A stretch of DNA of 64,000 nt from Dugong dugon (GCA_030035585.1 CM057471.1:70022319-70086318), one strand, 5' to 3'. Positions 46,090 through 57,724 are shown, counted from the stretch's first letter. Numbers and translations are program-made. Notes: a model not told the origin generated them from the letters alone.

Positions 46090-47170
46090 GAGGCATCCCT
46101 GGGTGGTGCAAACGGTTGACGCTTAATGCGTCTGGCTACTAACCAAAAGGTTAGCAGTTTGAGTCTACCCAGAGGCACTCAGAAGAAAGGCCTGGTGATC
46201 TACTGAAAAATCAGTCATTGAAAACCCTATGGAGGCTGATGTACAACCAAACACCTCATGGGATTTGGTTCCTTGGTTTGGAGGTTTAAAGTCATAGTTC
46301 CATGGGACATTCCAGTTAATTGGCCTAATAATGTATTTAGTGCTTCTGTTCTACCTCCTAGTTTGTTGCATGAGTGCCTGGGGTCTTAAAAGCTTGCAAG
46401 TGGCCATCCAAGACACAACAACTGGTCTCTATTCACCTGGAACAACAGAGGAAGAAGGAGAGTCAGGAACAGGAGGAGGAAATGGAATGTGTGACTCATT
46501 TCCTCTAGGAATAACTACCTCCTCTGCCTTGAGATCAGAAGAATTGGATGGTACCCTGCTACCATTACTGAACATTTTGATTAAAGATTCTATTAGAAGA
46601 ATCCTTATCAAAAATGGGAAAATGCAGAACAGAATTTCAAATTCTCATACTCTAGACTTTCTGGAGCCATGGAGGTTGGCTGAACCCCTGAAACTACTGC
46701 CTTGATTTAACCTTTAAACCTTAAACCAAAAATATCCTCTGAAGTCATCTTAAAACTGAACAATAGTTTAGCTTACTAATAATGTTCTGCCTTGAGCATT
46801 ATGCTCTTTCAAGAACTATCTATATGGGATCAAACTGACAACAGCAACTTGGAAGATTAGATAGGAATCTTAGAGGGCAGCAAGTTTATGTTAATGAGGA
46901 AGGAACAACTCAAAAAGGAGGGTGAGAATAGTTGTACAACTCAAAGAATGTAATCAATGTCACTAGACTACATGTAGAAACCGCTGAATTGGTGTACGTT
47001 TTGTTGTGTATATTCTCAACAGTAAGAGAAAAATAAATAAAATTCAGGAAAAACAACAACAACAACAAAAAAACCCAACTCCATGGAACACAGTTCTACT
47101 ACTCTGACACACATGGGGTCACAATGAGTTAGAATATGAGTTTTAATCGACTTGGTAACTAGTGGTGTGC
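46090..47170 (+). mobile_element. AfroSINE (older subtype), plus strand, split by an L1 3' end
   Basis: The left part has catccctgggtggtgcaaac, then tactaaccaaaaggttagca and aaaaccctatgga. The right part (from 47083) has ccatggaacacagttctact, then ctgacacacatggggtcaca and tcgacttggtaact. These are two halves of one SINE of a distinct subtype (carrying ggcactcagaagaaaggcct), separated by 46245-47082. Confidence 0.85.
46245..47082 (+). mobile_element. Afrotherian L1 3'UTR copy (type A), plus strand, inserted in an AfroSINE
   Basis: Starts near gctgatgtacaaccaaacac and ends in an A-rich tail with (CAA)n. Homologous throughout to 18580-19395. The SINE sequence aaaaccctatgga on the left and aaaacccaactccatgga on the right give an imperfect target duplication. 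Confidence 0.85.
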
Positions 47171-47174
47171 TGTG

Positions 47175-47595
47175 GAAGTGTTACTTATCCAAAAATTTTA
47201 CCAAGATGCTAATAAATAACATTTTTTCTTACTTGTACAAAGGAGTTATCATTTTGAAACAGAATTCACTACAAGGTTCTTATATGAGAACAAGTTCCCC
47301 TAGTATGTTTAAGATGAGAGTCCTTAAAGAATGAAAGAAAAAGCTGGAAGAAAGGAAGGAAAAAAAGAAGGGAGGGAGGAAGGATGGATTTAGCCATTTG
47401 TATCAGGAAAAATAATTAGATAAGCAAGTTATAAAACAGTATGTTTGTATAATTTTTCCTTTGATATGGCATGATACGGTACTAAAAATGGTTTGAGACT
47501 TCAAGTGTCACAAGGATTGTCACACTAAGAGATACTATATTCTCACTATATAATCTTCTTTGTGAATTTGGCTTTATTGCTTGTTTGAATTTTCT
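47175..47595. other. Unique intron
   Basis: AG-rich tract at about 47330-47390; nothing else recognised. Confidence 0.5.
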
Positions 47596-48119
47596 TCTTA
47601 GAAAGTCATATATGGTTATTTAGAAACTCTAAAAAATACACATAAAGTATAGAGTCATGAAAAGAATTACCCAGAATCTTGCCAACCAGAGACAAATACT
47701 ATTAACATTTTGGCATTTTCCTTCCAATTTTCTTCTATGCTTTTTGTTTTGTTTTTATATAGCTGGGATTATTCTATATGTATTATTTTGTATTCTTGAC
47801 ATTTTTTACCTTAACGTTACATCAAAATTATTTCCCCCTCTTGGTAAATGTTAACTTTTAATGGCTGAATAACACTCTATAACTACTGAGATAATTTTTC
47901 TCCTTTAATCTGTTACTGTGGCAAATTATATTAACTGGGTTTGTCTAATGTTAAACCAATCTAGCATTCCTAGAATGAACCCAACTTGGTAATAATACAT
48001 TATTCTTTTAATATACTGTTGAATTCAGTTTGTTAATATTTTGTTTAGGAATTTTTGCATCTACATGCAAAGTAAGATTGGTCTGAAAAATTTCTGTCTT
48101 GTATGGTCCTTGTTTAAGG

Positions 48120-48330
48120 ATTTCTGGTGGTGCAGTCACTAAGCGCTCAGCCACTACCTGAAAGGTTGGTGGTTTGAACCCACCCACTGCTCTATGAGAG
48201 AAAGATGTGGCAGTCTGCTCCCGTAAAGATTACAGCCTTGGAAACCCTAAGTGGCAGTCCTACTCTGTCCTATAGGGCTGCTGTGAGTTAGAACTGACTT
48301 GACGACAATGGGTTTGATTTTGGTTTTATA
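48120..48330 (+). mobile_element. AfroSINE (long subtype), plus strand
   Basis: ttctggtggtgcagtcacta, then ggtttgaacccacccactgc (B-box-like), then gatgtggcagtctgctcccg and gacttgacgacaatgggttt. This subtype contains the extra gtaaagattacagcc block. Inserted into antisense L1 ORF2. Confidence 0.92.
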
Positions 48331-48360
48331 GTCTTGTTAGACTTTGGTAACAAGATTATG

Positions 48361-48508
48361 TCGTTGTTAAATGTCATCGAGTTGGTTCTGACTCACAGCA
48401 ACCCTATGTACAAAAGAATGAAACACTGCCTGGTCCTGTGCCATCCTTACAATCGTTGTTATGCTTGAGCCCACTATTGTAGCCACTGTGTCATGCCATC
48501 TTGTTGAG
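48361..48508 (-). mobile_element. Afrotherian RTE LINE, short 3' end, minus strand
   Basis: tcgttgttaaatgtcatcga, through tactttgag-type text to gccatcttgttgagg, is the reverse of the last about 150 bp of the RTE. Flanks gattatg and ggttatg (about 48354 and 48508) look like a short target duplication in the old L1. Confidence 0.88.
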
Positions 48509-50989
48509 GTTATGACAGCCTCTTAAATACTTACATAAATATTCAAGTATTCTATTTCTTTTTGTGTTAATTTTGGTAAGTTGCCTTTTTCTAGACATTT
48601 GCCCTTTTCACCTACATTTAAAAAATTTTTGGTAAAGAGTATTTCATAAAATTTATCATGATCTGTTTAATGACTATGGGATCTGTAAGGACACCTCCTT
48701 TTCATTCTAGTTACTATTCATGTTTATCTTTTATGTTTCTCTTCCTGTTTTTGATCCACCCATTTCATTAGAGATTAATTTTATTAATCTTTTCAAAGAA
48801 CCAACTTTTGTGGTTGATGTCTCTGATTTTTTTGTTTCACTAATTTCTGCTCTTATTTATTGCTTCCTTCCTTCTATTCTCTTTAGATTTCTTTTTCTGT
48901 TTCTTTTCTAATTTCTTCAGCTGAATGCTTAGGTAATTACTTTTTAGTCTTTTTTCTTTTGTAATATATACATTTTAAGGCTACAAAATTCTCTCTAAAT
49001 TCTGCTATAGCTATATCCCACAATTTTTTTAATAGACTTTATTTCTCAGAGAGGTTTTAGTTATGGAAAAATTGTGTAGAAAGTACAGTGTTCCCATATA
49101 CACCCCCTTTACCCTGCACGTTATTTCTCCTATTACCATCTTGCATTCCTGTGATACATTTCTTGCAATTAATGGACCAATAATGATACATTATTATTAA
49201 CTAAAGTTCATGTTTTACATTGTTTACTCTTCGGATCTCACAAATTTTAATATGCAGAATTTTCACTATCTTCTGTCCAAAATATTTTTCAATTTCCATT
49301 ATGATTTCTTCTTTGTATCACAGGTTTAGAAGTTTATTTCTCAATTTCCAAACATACGGGAATTTTCTAATTGTCTTTTTCTTGATTCTAGTCTCATTTC
49401 ACTGTGATTAGAGAACGTATCCTGTATGATTTCTATCTTTTGATATTGAAGACTTACTTTATTGCCTAGTATATGGTCCATGTTGATAAATGTTCACATG
49501 TGATAGAAAGAAATGTGTGTTCTGCAGTGAAAGAGTGAAATATTCTCTGTACATGTCCATTAGGTCAAGTTTAACTGTGCCCTATATTCTTGATTTTTTA
49601 AAAAAAAGTTTGTTCTATTCATTACTGAGAGTTAACATCTCCCTCCATGATTAGAGATTTATATATTTATCTTTGAAATTTTTCAACTTTTGCTTTACAT
49701 ATTTTGAGGCTATATTATTTTATTTATAACGACTTATGCTAAATTGCTAAATCTTCCTAGTAAATTGAACCTTTACTTACTATGAAATGATGATTTTCAA
49801 CCTCAAATTTTTTGTGCCTCATGTTAATATAGCGATACCAGATTTATTATAATTAGCATTTGCAAAGAATATCTTTCTCCATCCGTGTACTTCAAACTTT
49901 CAATATCTTTATGTTTTTAGAAATTTCTTATAAGTAGTATATTTAAAAAAAAATCCATTCTGACCATCTCTCTTTTGTTTTTAAACTAAAACATTTAATT
50001 TAATTATCAATATATTTGAGTTTAAATCTATCATCTTAGCACATGCCTTCTACTTGCCCTCCTTTTGGGGTATCTAACCCTGGCAAATTCTGGACTTCAT
50101 TCTCGACTTCATTCTCTCTCCCCTAAGACTTCAACAGCCCAACTCAGCCTTTCAGCTACCTCTGCCAAACAGCCAAATGATATCACGGCAAAAGTGGTTC
50201 TAGCCGTTGATTTCACCTCTTTTGGTTCAAATCTTCTTCCAGATATAGGCCATTCATTTCTATCTTGTGTTCTTTGAAGATTTTAATTACCTTCGGTGAT
50301 AGAGTTTGTTCAGATTACTTAATCTGCCATTATCAGAAGGTGAAGCCATGAGTTACACAGGGGTGTACCATAAGGTATTTGACTACTCGTCCAATGTTGG
50401 ATATTATAAATTATACTGTAAGAACTATCATTATGAATGAATGTTTGCTGCATTTTAGTTCTTTTCTCCTTAAGGTAGATTCTCAAAAGCAGAAATGCTG
50501 GGTAAAACATTTTTAGGTTTCCTGACATTCTAGCAACATTATACTAATTTATACTACAGTCAGCAGTGTTTGAGTATGCCTATTTCCCTGTATTTTCTCC
50601 AGCAATGAGGATGCTTTTTAAAATATCTGGTTTATCTGATCGGTAAAAAGTATCACACTGTTGCTTTAAAACGTTTGTATCTTAGATTGTTGATTGGAAT
50701 AAACATTTTTACAAATGTTTACTACTTACTCAAATTTTTCAGGCCATTGAGGAGTCAGTGATTTTTATTTCTATGTGTATTTACATAAGACACTTATAAC
50801 TGGTTGTAGACTATGGGGGCACCAGCCTTCTGCCTTTGAGAATTTGTTGCTAGATGCCAAGAGAAAAGTGCACCTTCCTGGTGATTCCTGTGCATGCCTC
50901 TCCAAGGAAGCTGTCAGGGGCATAGGTCAAGGAGCAGCAGACTGTTCTTGCTCAAAGGGTCAGTGGAATGAGTAAAGATCTACCATTTA

Positions 50990-51140
50990 TTCACTCATTC
51001 AAATTCTATTTACTGAGCTTCTGCAATACCTGATCTGGAGCAGGTGATCAGTGAGTATCCGTTGAACTAATGAATGGCATCTCACACAGATGAAACAGCC
51101 TGCGTAAAAGCCCTGAAGCAGGAATGACTATCAGGGGTCT
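50990..51140 (-). repeat. L2-type fragment, minus strand
   Basis: caaattctatttactgagct, then aaagccctgaagcaggaatg, resembles reversed L2. Confidence 0.5.
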
Positions 51141-51685
51141 CCTGTCATAATCACAGTTTTCATACAGAGGAGAAGGATGGCAAAATTCACAATTTGGAAA
51201 CTCTAAAAAACGGAATAAAAGAAATTTAACTGAAGTTTTAAAAAGTTCTCAACACAGCACTAGGAACCACTACTTTGTCTCCTGCTAAGAATATGCAAAT
51301 AGTTAAAATTTTCTAAAACTTTAAAGCCTCTTGATGTTTAAACAGTGATACTGAGGCAAGCTACTTTATACACAAAACAGCCTTTGTCTCAGAAGAGGCC
51401 TTATATTCCCAAGCTGTTTCCAGGGCTGGTCCTAACTAAAGAAGGTAGAATTTAACAGAAAAATGTTAATTAGTGAGTGCAAAACAGGATGTAGACTCTT
51501 TACCAAGAGCACGGAATTAATCATTTGGGATAGACTTTTGGCACAAAGGCTAAGGTCTGCCTTGGGAATCAAAATCTCTTCAAATCTGCCTAGGCCAGCC
51601 AGACCAGTGAAGAGTACCAAAACAAATAACTTGTAAGCACGTTTGCAATGGACAAAGCAGGCACGGAGCGAGGAGGCCAACGTAC

Positions 51686-51793
51686 TGTTCTCGCGGACCA
51701 GGCAGAACTCCCATGTGCTCTGGCTTTCCAAGGTGCTCTCCAGGTCCACAGCGATGTTGGGCTCACTCTGCTTCTCCAGGCGGTACTGAGGGC
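51686..51793 (-). CDS. MAPKAP1: MAPKAP1 (SIN1) internal exon, end of Ras-binding domain; 36-residue cassette
   Basis: SIN1 is the mTORC2 subunit that recruits AGC-kinase substrates such as AKT and binds Ras and phosphoinositides at membranes. The minus strand reads [20 protein letters not shown], then a stretch ending WEFCLVREN, which I recognise as human SIN1 residues 321-355, the last part of the Ras-binding domain. A pyrimidine-rich acceptor (ending cttccag) precedes it at 51794 upward, and a gtacgt donor lies at 51680-51685. The exon is 108 nt: 2 nt completing a Gly codon, 35 codons, and 1 nt of a Ser codon completed by the next exon. A shorter human SIN1 isoform lacks exactly these 36 residues, so this is probably an alternatively skipped cassette. 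From memory, two residues differ from human (Asp to Glu near 338, Ala to Thr near 346). Confidence 0.96.
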
Positions 51794-52049
51794 CTGGAAG
51801 ATCAAAGGGGCAGGAGGAGGGGAGGAAGTCTGAAACAGTGAATTTAACATTTAAAAAAACACCACATACTGGTGAAAAGCGATAAAGCATTAGGAAAATG
51901 CTGAAATCTGCCTTGAGCCTTTCCAAAAAGGGTCTAGCTATTTGAAATGGAAAAATTTGGAGTTTTTCACAAGGTTTCACACGTGTCTGCTCTACTATCA
52001 GGTGTGTTTTCCCTCAGTTCTCTCCAAAACAAGGTCAGAGCCAAATGGT

Positions 52050-52275
52050 TTTTGAGTCAGACTAGCCTGGAGTCACAAGCTCGGCTACACGGTTTCTCAG
52101 ATGTAAGCAGGTAGCCTACCCTTCTCTAAACCGCTGTTTCCTAATATGTAATGTGGCAATACATATATCTTGAAGGATTGTTATGAAGATTAGAGGTGTT
52201 AAAGAAAAAACCGCTTACTTAGTAAAGTACCTGTTACATAAGAGGCCCTCCTAAAAAAGTATTTATTATTAATAA
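52050..52275 (+). repeat. MIR SINE, plus strand
   Basis: gagtcagactagcctggagt, then gctgtttcctaatatgtaat and gaaggattgttatgaagatt, is MIR. Confidence 0.7.
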
Positions 52276-52279
52276 TTAC

Positions 52280-53640
52280 TATATAATAATGAATAACCAA
52301 TTATAATAAAGAATAAGGTATGTTTGGAACTCTAATATCATAACCCACAAACTTAAAAGTGAGGTTAAAAAAGTAAATCTCAGATTTCTGGGTTATGGTG
52401 ATAGAGGACAGTGGCTGTTGATTGACTTTTTTGTAGAAACATTTATAAAAACACAAGAGACACAGGTTCAATAATATAGGAAACAAGGGATACTAGCTAC
52501 CCTGTATTATACACATTAAGATCTGATAGATCTTAATAAAAACACTGGGGCATTTAATACTTTATTCACATACTTCTTTGTAAACCCAAATGACAATCTT
52601 GTTCTTCTCAGATAACATGTAGCAGGTCCAATGATCATATTCAAAAGACTGCTCCTGTGATTTATTAACGGTTACTGAAAAGATCAGAGGCTAAGAAACT
52701 GTCTTATTATTTTGACTATGAGATGCATGTGTTTGGTCAGAGAAGAGACGTTTAAGAGATCTGAGAAAAACATCAGAGGCCTTGCAGGGCTCCCAGGTGG
52801 AACAAGTATTTTCAGATATGTTCTTCAGTTGTTGTTAACTTGTTGATTATTCACCTCCAATACTACTTCCTCATTAGTTTGAGACATTTCACTCACTCCC
52901 AGTCATCCTTCTCCCCCATGTTCTATGTTCATCTGTAGCACTGTAGAGTTTCATTTCAGCTTCATGGTATATTTCATCTTTTCACTAATTAGCCAATTAT
53001 TCTTCTTCCAATTCTCAGAGTTCTTACATACACTCTGTCCTTCTTAAATACTTTTTAAAGCTTTGACTAAGAAAACAAATGCTCAAAAACACATACAACT
53101 AAGCAAAACATGCTCAGAAATCTACAGAATTCTCAAAAGTGCTAATGCACTGTATTCAGGTCATGAAGGTACTGTTTCAACACTATACATACTAAAATTC
53201 TAATTTTAAGTATATTAAGTAAACAAAAGTATGGGAATGCAGGTAATTCCTATAAATAGTCTCTATTATCTCTAACCTGTCAGTGCCAACATTTTTCAAT
53301 TAACAGGCATGGTTGCTTCTGATCACTGGATGCTTGGACACTCATTGGCAGAAGTGATCACATAAAAATCATGCCCAGCAAACTTAGCTAGTGAGAAATT
53401 TTTATCCTCCCTGCCCCTTCACTGAATATCTGCTCTTCCAGACGTGGACCTCTTCAGCCCACCAGAGGGAGGGAATCACCCCTGAACCTAGAGAGCTGCT
53501 CTACAGTGCTACACTGGCCTGTTACACAATCTCTGAGTGCCCCCAGCCTCAATACTTCCCAGCAACACAGTATCTCTAAGGCACTGACATTCATGTCTAT
53601 GAATTTACAGTGAAACCTATGTACAAAGTTTAGCTATAAT
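52280..53640. other. Unique intron
   Basis: About 1.4 kb with nothing recognised. Confidence 0.5.
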
Positions 53641-53644
53641 AATT

Positions 53645-54010
53645 CATTTTTTATGACAGCCAAAATGGGTACCACCTAGGTCTAACAATGAGAAACTGGC
53701 TAATAAATTATCGTGTATCTACAAGTGAAATACTACGAAGATATTAAAAGTGATGTTGTAAAAAATATTTAATTTTATAAAATACGTTTACAATATAGTA
53801 TTTTATGAAGACAGCAAATTATATCACAGTATGTATAGGATGATTACAATTATAAAAAATATACCTAAAGTCATAGGGAAAAAAACAAAACAAAACTGAA
53901 AGGTTAGTTCCAAATTGTGAATAGTGGGATTATGAGTGTTTTTATTTTTTCTTTTGTGTTTTTCTATGTTTTCCAAATTTCCTATAATAAAGATTACTTT
54001 TATAACTAAA
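53645..54010 (+). repeat. L1ME-type LINE 3' end, plus strand
   Basis: aacaatgagaaactggctaa, then aaatactacgaagatattaa and ttgtgaatagtgggattatg, fits the L1ME 3' end. Confidence 0.7.
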
Positions 54011-54468
54011 AAACATCATACGCACTTAAAGTTCTCCAGTTTCCTACTATGCTATTTTTCTGAAGATACTATAATAATCACACTGTGGCATCTCTCATCG
54101 GTTTTTCCATATGTAATAATTTAATCAAAACCAGACATTATCTGTTTATATAGATAGATATTTTCATCTTAAGTAACCCTTCAACTTCACATGCTCACTC
54201 TGACTTCGAGTGCAGGGCACAGGATGCTGGGCTTTTCATGCTGTCAGCCTACCTGACAGCTAGATTCTAAGTAAGGCACACCTTTCCTAATTAATGGGAG
54301 CCAAGGCCTGACTACATCAAGATGAATTTCAGGCTGGTTCCCTTTGCACACTTTTTCCTTCCAATTTATGCAATGGCCTCAGCAAACATGGATCAGGGAA
54401 ACCAAGAGGAGTCAAGGCATACTATGAAGGGTCTCTTATCCTTAATCACATCTTCCTGCACCATTCTT

Positions 54469-55353
54469 TTTTTTTTATTATTGTTATTTTTAATTGTGCT
54501 TTAAGTGAAAGTTTACAGTTCAAGTCAGTTTCTCATACAAAAATTTATACACACATTGTTATGTGGCCCTACTTGCTCTTCCTACAATGTGACAGCACAT
54601 TCCTCCTTTCCACCCCAGATTTCCCGTGCCCATTCAACCAGCTCCTGTCCCTTTCTGCCTTCTCATCTCACCTCTGGACAGAAGCCGCCAATTTAGTCTC
54701 ATGTATCTACTTGAGCTAAGAAACACACTCCTCACGAGTATCATTTTATGTCTTATAGTCCAGTCTAATCTTTATCCAAAGAGTTGGCTTCAGGAATGGT
54801 TTAGTTTTGGGCTAACAGAGAGTCCAGGGGCCATGTCTTCTGGGGTCCCTCCAGTCTCAGTCAGATGATTAAGTCTGGTCTTTTTACTAGAATTCGAGTT
54901 CTGCTCCCCACTTTTCTCCTGTTCCATCAGGGACTCTCTGTTGTGTTCCCTGTCAGGGCAGTCACTGGTGGTAGCCGGGCAACATCTAGTTCTTCTGGTC
55001 TCAGGCTGATGAAGTCTCTGGTTTATGTAGCCCTTTCTGTCTCTTGGGTTAATATTTTCCTTGTGTCTTTGGTGTTCTTCATTCTCCTTTGCTCCAGGTG
55101 GGTTGGGGCCAATTGATGCATCTTAGATGGCCACTTGCTAGCTTTTAAGACCCCAGACGCCACTCACCGCAGTGGGATGTAGAACATTTTCTTAATAAAC
55201 TTTGTTATGCCAGTTGACCTAGATGTCCTCTGAAACCATGGTCCCCAGACCCTCGCCTCTGCTACTCTGTCCCTCAAAGTGTTTGGCTGTATTTAGGAAA
55301 CTTCTTAGCTTTTGGTTTAGTGCAGTTGTGGTGACTTCTCCTGCACTGTCCCA
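54469..55353 (-). mobile_element. Afrotherian L1 3' end (type B), minus strand, with target duplication
   Basis: The plus strand begins with a T tract and continues with gctttaagtgaaagtttaca, then cttttaagaccccagacgcc. Flanks gcaccattctt at 54458-54468 and 55354-55364 are a perfect 11-bp target duplication. Homologous to 61850-62690 and, inverted, to 62900-63690. Same orientation as MAPKAP1. Confidence 0.9.
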
Positions 55354-55489
55354 GCACCATTCTTAAGGCCATAAATGCCATTACTTGATATTTACTTTCT
55401 TGTTTCTTGGATCATGCAGGTATTTCTATCAAAATCAGTATGTTTCCTGAGAGCAGCTTTATGACTGTCGCCTTGAAGCCTAGTATGAT

Positions 55490-55715
55490 GATGATTTTCA
55501 TTTACAACATGCTCATGATATGCAAGCACTGTACATATGTCACCACACTGAATCCTCACAGTGACCCTGAGAGGTAGATATTATTATCCCTATTTTATAT
55601 AGGGCCCTTGAAGGTTAGTGGGGTGAAGTAAGTTGCCCCAAATCACAAAGGTTGGAAGTAGTACAAAGGGAAATGAAACCCAAGGGTCTTCTGGCTCTAA
55701 AGTGTGTGTGCTTTG
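55490..55715 (-). repeat. MIR SINE, minus strand
   Basis: gaatcctcacagtgaccctg, then agtaagttgccccaaatcac, is reversed MIR. Confidence 0.8.
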
Positions 55716-56380
55716 AATCTTTCTTCCAAACTATAAATTAGTGGCCAATTATAAGGAAGCAATAGTTTTTACCATAAATATAGATGTTTGTGGATTTGTA
55801 GATTTATCTGGGTTCTGAATCATTTAACTTGTGGTTTCTATAATTACAAAATGAAAATGATCTGAAATAATTTATTTTAATGAAATTCACACATACTAAA
55901 TATCTCATGCTATAGCTGTGTCCTGGGCCCATGACAGTACTAAAGCCCCCTTACGTAGACATGATCACCTTATCTTTCTATCCATTCAGGAAGACTCTCC
56001 CATTTTTCTCTAAGAATATTCCCATTTATACCCAGTTTTTTCAGTAACTGAAATTCTGAGTTTCTTCTTTTGCTCTGGGTACTCCCTGCTCTTTTATAAA
56101 AACTAAAGAACAGCTTGGAAACTCACTTCTGTACTTAGCAAAGGTCTGATGGGTTTTGAGTCTAGGGAAGATAGGGTGGTTATGCTGTAGATGAGACTTA
56201 AGATCCAAACCTAAGTGGAAAACTGCCTTTTACAAATCTCAGTTAATTTCTCTCCTGATACTTGCCTGAACACTGGATAAGATATCCTACAGAGAAAGAC
56301 TATTTAACAAATTTTCCCCTGAAAAGGCCGGATTGACAACTTTAGGCCATACTGTGTAATGAGAGGCAGGGTATATGTCA
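55716..56380. other. Unique intron
   Basis: Nothing recognised. Confidence 0.5.
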
Positions 56381-56384
56381 GAAG

Positions 56385-56605
56385 GCAATACAGCCTAGTG
56401 GTTAAGGGCATGGACTTGGGCTAGATTGCCCAGGCCAAAATCTGGGGCTGTATAACTTCGTGCTGATGTCTATAACCTCCCTCAGTTTCTTCATCTATAA
56501 AATGGAGATGTTCCTACCTCACAGGACTGTCTGAGGATTCAATTAGTTAATAGTTGTAAAGCCTGTAAAGTGTCTGATATATTAATAGTATTATTTAAGT
56601 CTTGG
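56385..56605 (+). repeat. MIR SINE, plus strand
   Basis: atacagcctagtggttaagg (tRNA-like head), then cagtttcttcatctataaaa and actgtctgaggattcaatt, is a nearly full-length MIR. Confidence 0.88.
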
Positions 56606-56669
56606 TTATTGTCGGCTATAATCATCATCATTGCCAGACCGTAACAATTAGAAGAAATTATAACAATCC

Positions 56670-56905
56670 CGATAATCGTAAGCACCATTATCAAAGGGCC
56701 TACTACGTTAGGCCTTTTATATACACCATCTCATTTACTCTTCATTCACCCTAGGAAGTGTAAAGAGTATGAATCTCATTTTACAGAAGAAGAAATTGAC
56801 TTATAGAGGCTAAATAACTTGCTCAATATCCCACAGAGGCGGTGAAACTAGGATTCATACTCATGGCTGCCCAGGCCTGCACTCCTATAGTACATTATAA
56901 ACCAC
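56670..56905 (-). repeat. MIR SINE, minus strand
   Basis: ttttacagaagaagaaattg, then taacttgctcaatatcccac, is reversed MIR; the second member of an inverted MIR pair. Confidence 0.75.
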
Positions 56906-57009
56906 AGTGCTTCACTCATACAAAGTTCTTAATAAATGTCTGTTGATGATAATTAGGATTACGACAACTCTGATCCACTATGTTTCAAACTACAGTCTCT
57001 ATCACAGCC

Positions 57010-57722
57010 TTCACAGCCTTCGGTGTGGATTACACCTCAACATAAAGAAAACAAAAATCCTCATAACTGGACCAATAGGCAACATCATGATAAACGGAGA
57101 AAGATTAAAAAGTTGTCAAGGATTTCATTGTACTCGGATCCACAATCAACATCCATGGAAGCAGCAGTCAAGAAATCAAAAGACGCATTGCATTGGGCAA
57201 ATCTGCTGCAAAAGACCTCTTTAAAGTGTTGAAAAGCAAAGATGTTACCTTGAAGACTAAGGTGCGCCTAACCCAAGCCACGGTGTTTTCAATCGCCTCA
57301 TATGCATGTAAAAGCTGGACAATGAATAAGGAAGACCGAAGAAGAAGTGATGCCTTTGAATTGTGGTGCTGGCAAAGAACACCGAACATACCATGGACTG
57401 CCAAAAGAACGAACAAATCTGTCTTGGAAGAAGTATAACCAGAATGCTCCTTAGAAGAAAGGATGGCGAGACCACGTCTCACATCCTTTGGACACGTTAT
57501 CAGGAGAGATCAGTCCCTGCAGAAGGACATCATGCTTGGTAAAGTAGAGCGTCAGCGAAAAAGAGGAAGACCCTCAACAAGATGGACTGACATGGCGGCT
57601 ACAACAATTGGCTCAAGCATAGCAACGATCGTGAGGATGGCACAGGACCAGGCAGTGTTTCGTTCTGCTATACACAGGGTCACTATGATTCGGAACCTAT
57701 CTGACAGCACCTAACAACAACA
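57010..57722 (+). mobile_element. Afrotherian RTE LINE 3' end, plus strand
   Basis: Contains the longest readable RTE ORF tail here: LHWANLLQ-type text near 57180, then VRLTQATVFSIASYACKSWT and farther on ELWCWQRTPNIPWTAKRTNK, and after a frameshift HVIRRDQSLQKDIMLGKVER. It ends cctatctgacagcacctaacaacaac. Frameshifts separate the pieces, so it is inactive. The 5' end is truncated within the reverse transcriptase. Confidence 0.9.
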
Positions 57723-57724
57723 GT

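Larger units (their letters stand above)
47600..50740 (-). repeat. Mosaic of ancient L1 sequence, minus strand
   Basis: Antisense L1 ORF2 text is recognisable over long stretches: attcctagaatgaacccaac, ccaacttttgtggttgatgt, tgtgattagagaacgtatcc and tgtccattaggtcaagttt. An L1M 3' end is nested at 49020-49215 (tgatacattattattaacta), with L1ME 3'-end pieces at 47600-47900 and 50380-50730. Interrupted by an AfroSINE and an RTE. No reading frame survives. Confidence 0.8.
30912..51685 (-). other. MAPKAP1: MAPKAP1 intron between the 51686 and 30771 exons
   Basis: A 20,774-bp phase-1 intron bounded by gtacgt (minus strand, 51680-51685) and the cttccccag acceptor above 30911. It holds L2, MIR, an ERVL-type LTR, a hAT element, an inverted RTE, AfroSINEs and a mosaic of old L1 sequence. 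No further coding exon was seen. Confidence 0.93.

Noticed and set aside
46331-46705. 124-codon plus-strand frame
   Set aside because: It lies wholly within an L1 3'UTR copy; the homologous copy at 18580 does not keep the frame.
51432-51980. A 182-codon open frame on the minus strand taken as one protein
   Set aside because: Only about 36 residues are SIN1 exon; the rest is flanking intron read through the splice sites. Recorded as an exon plus a read-through observation.
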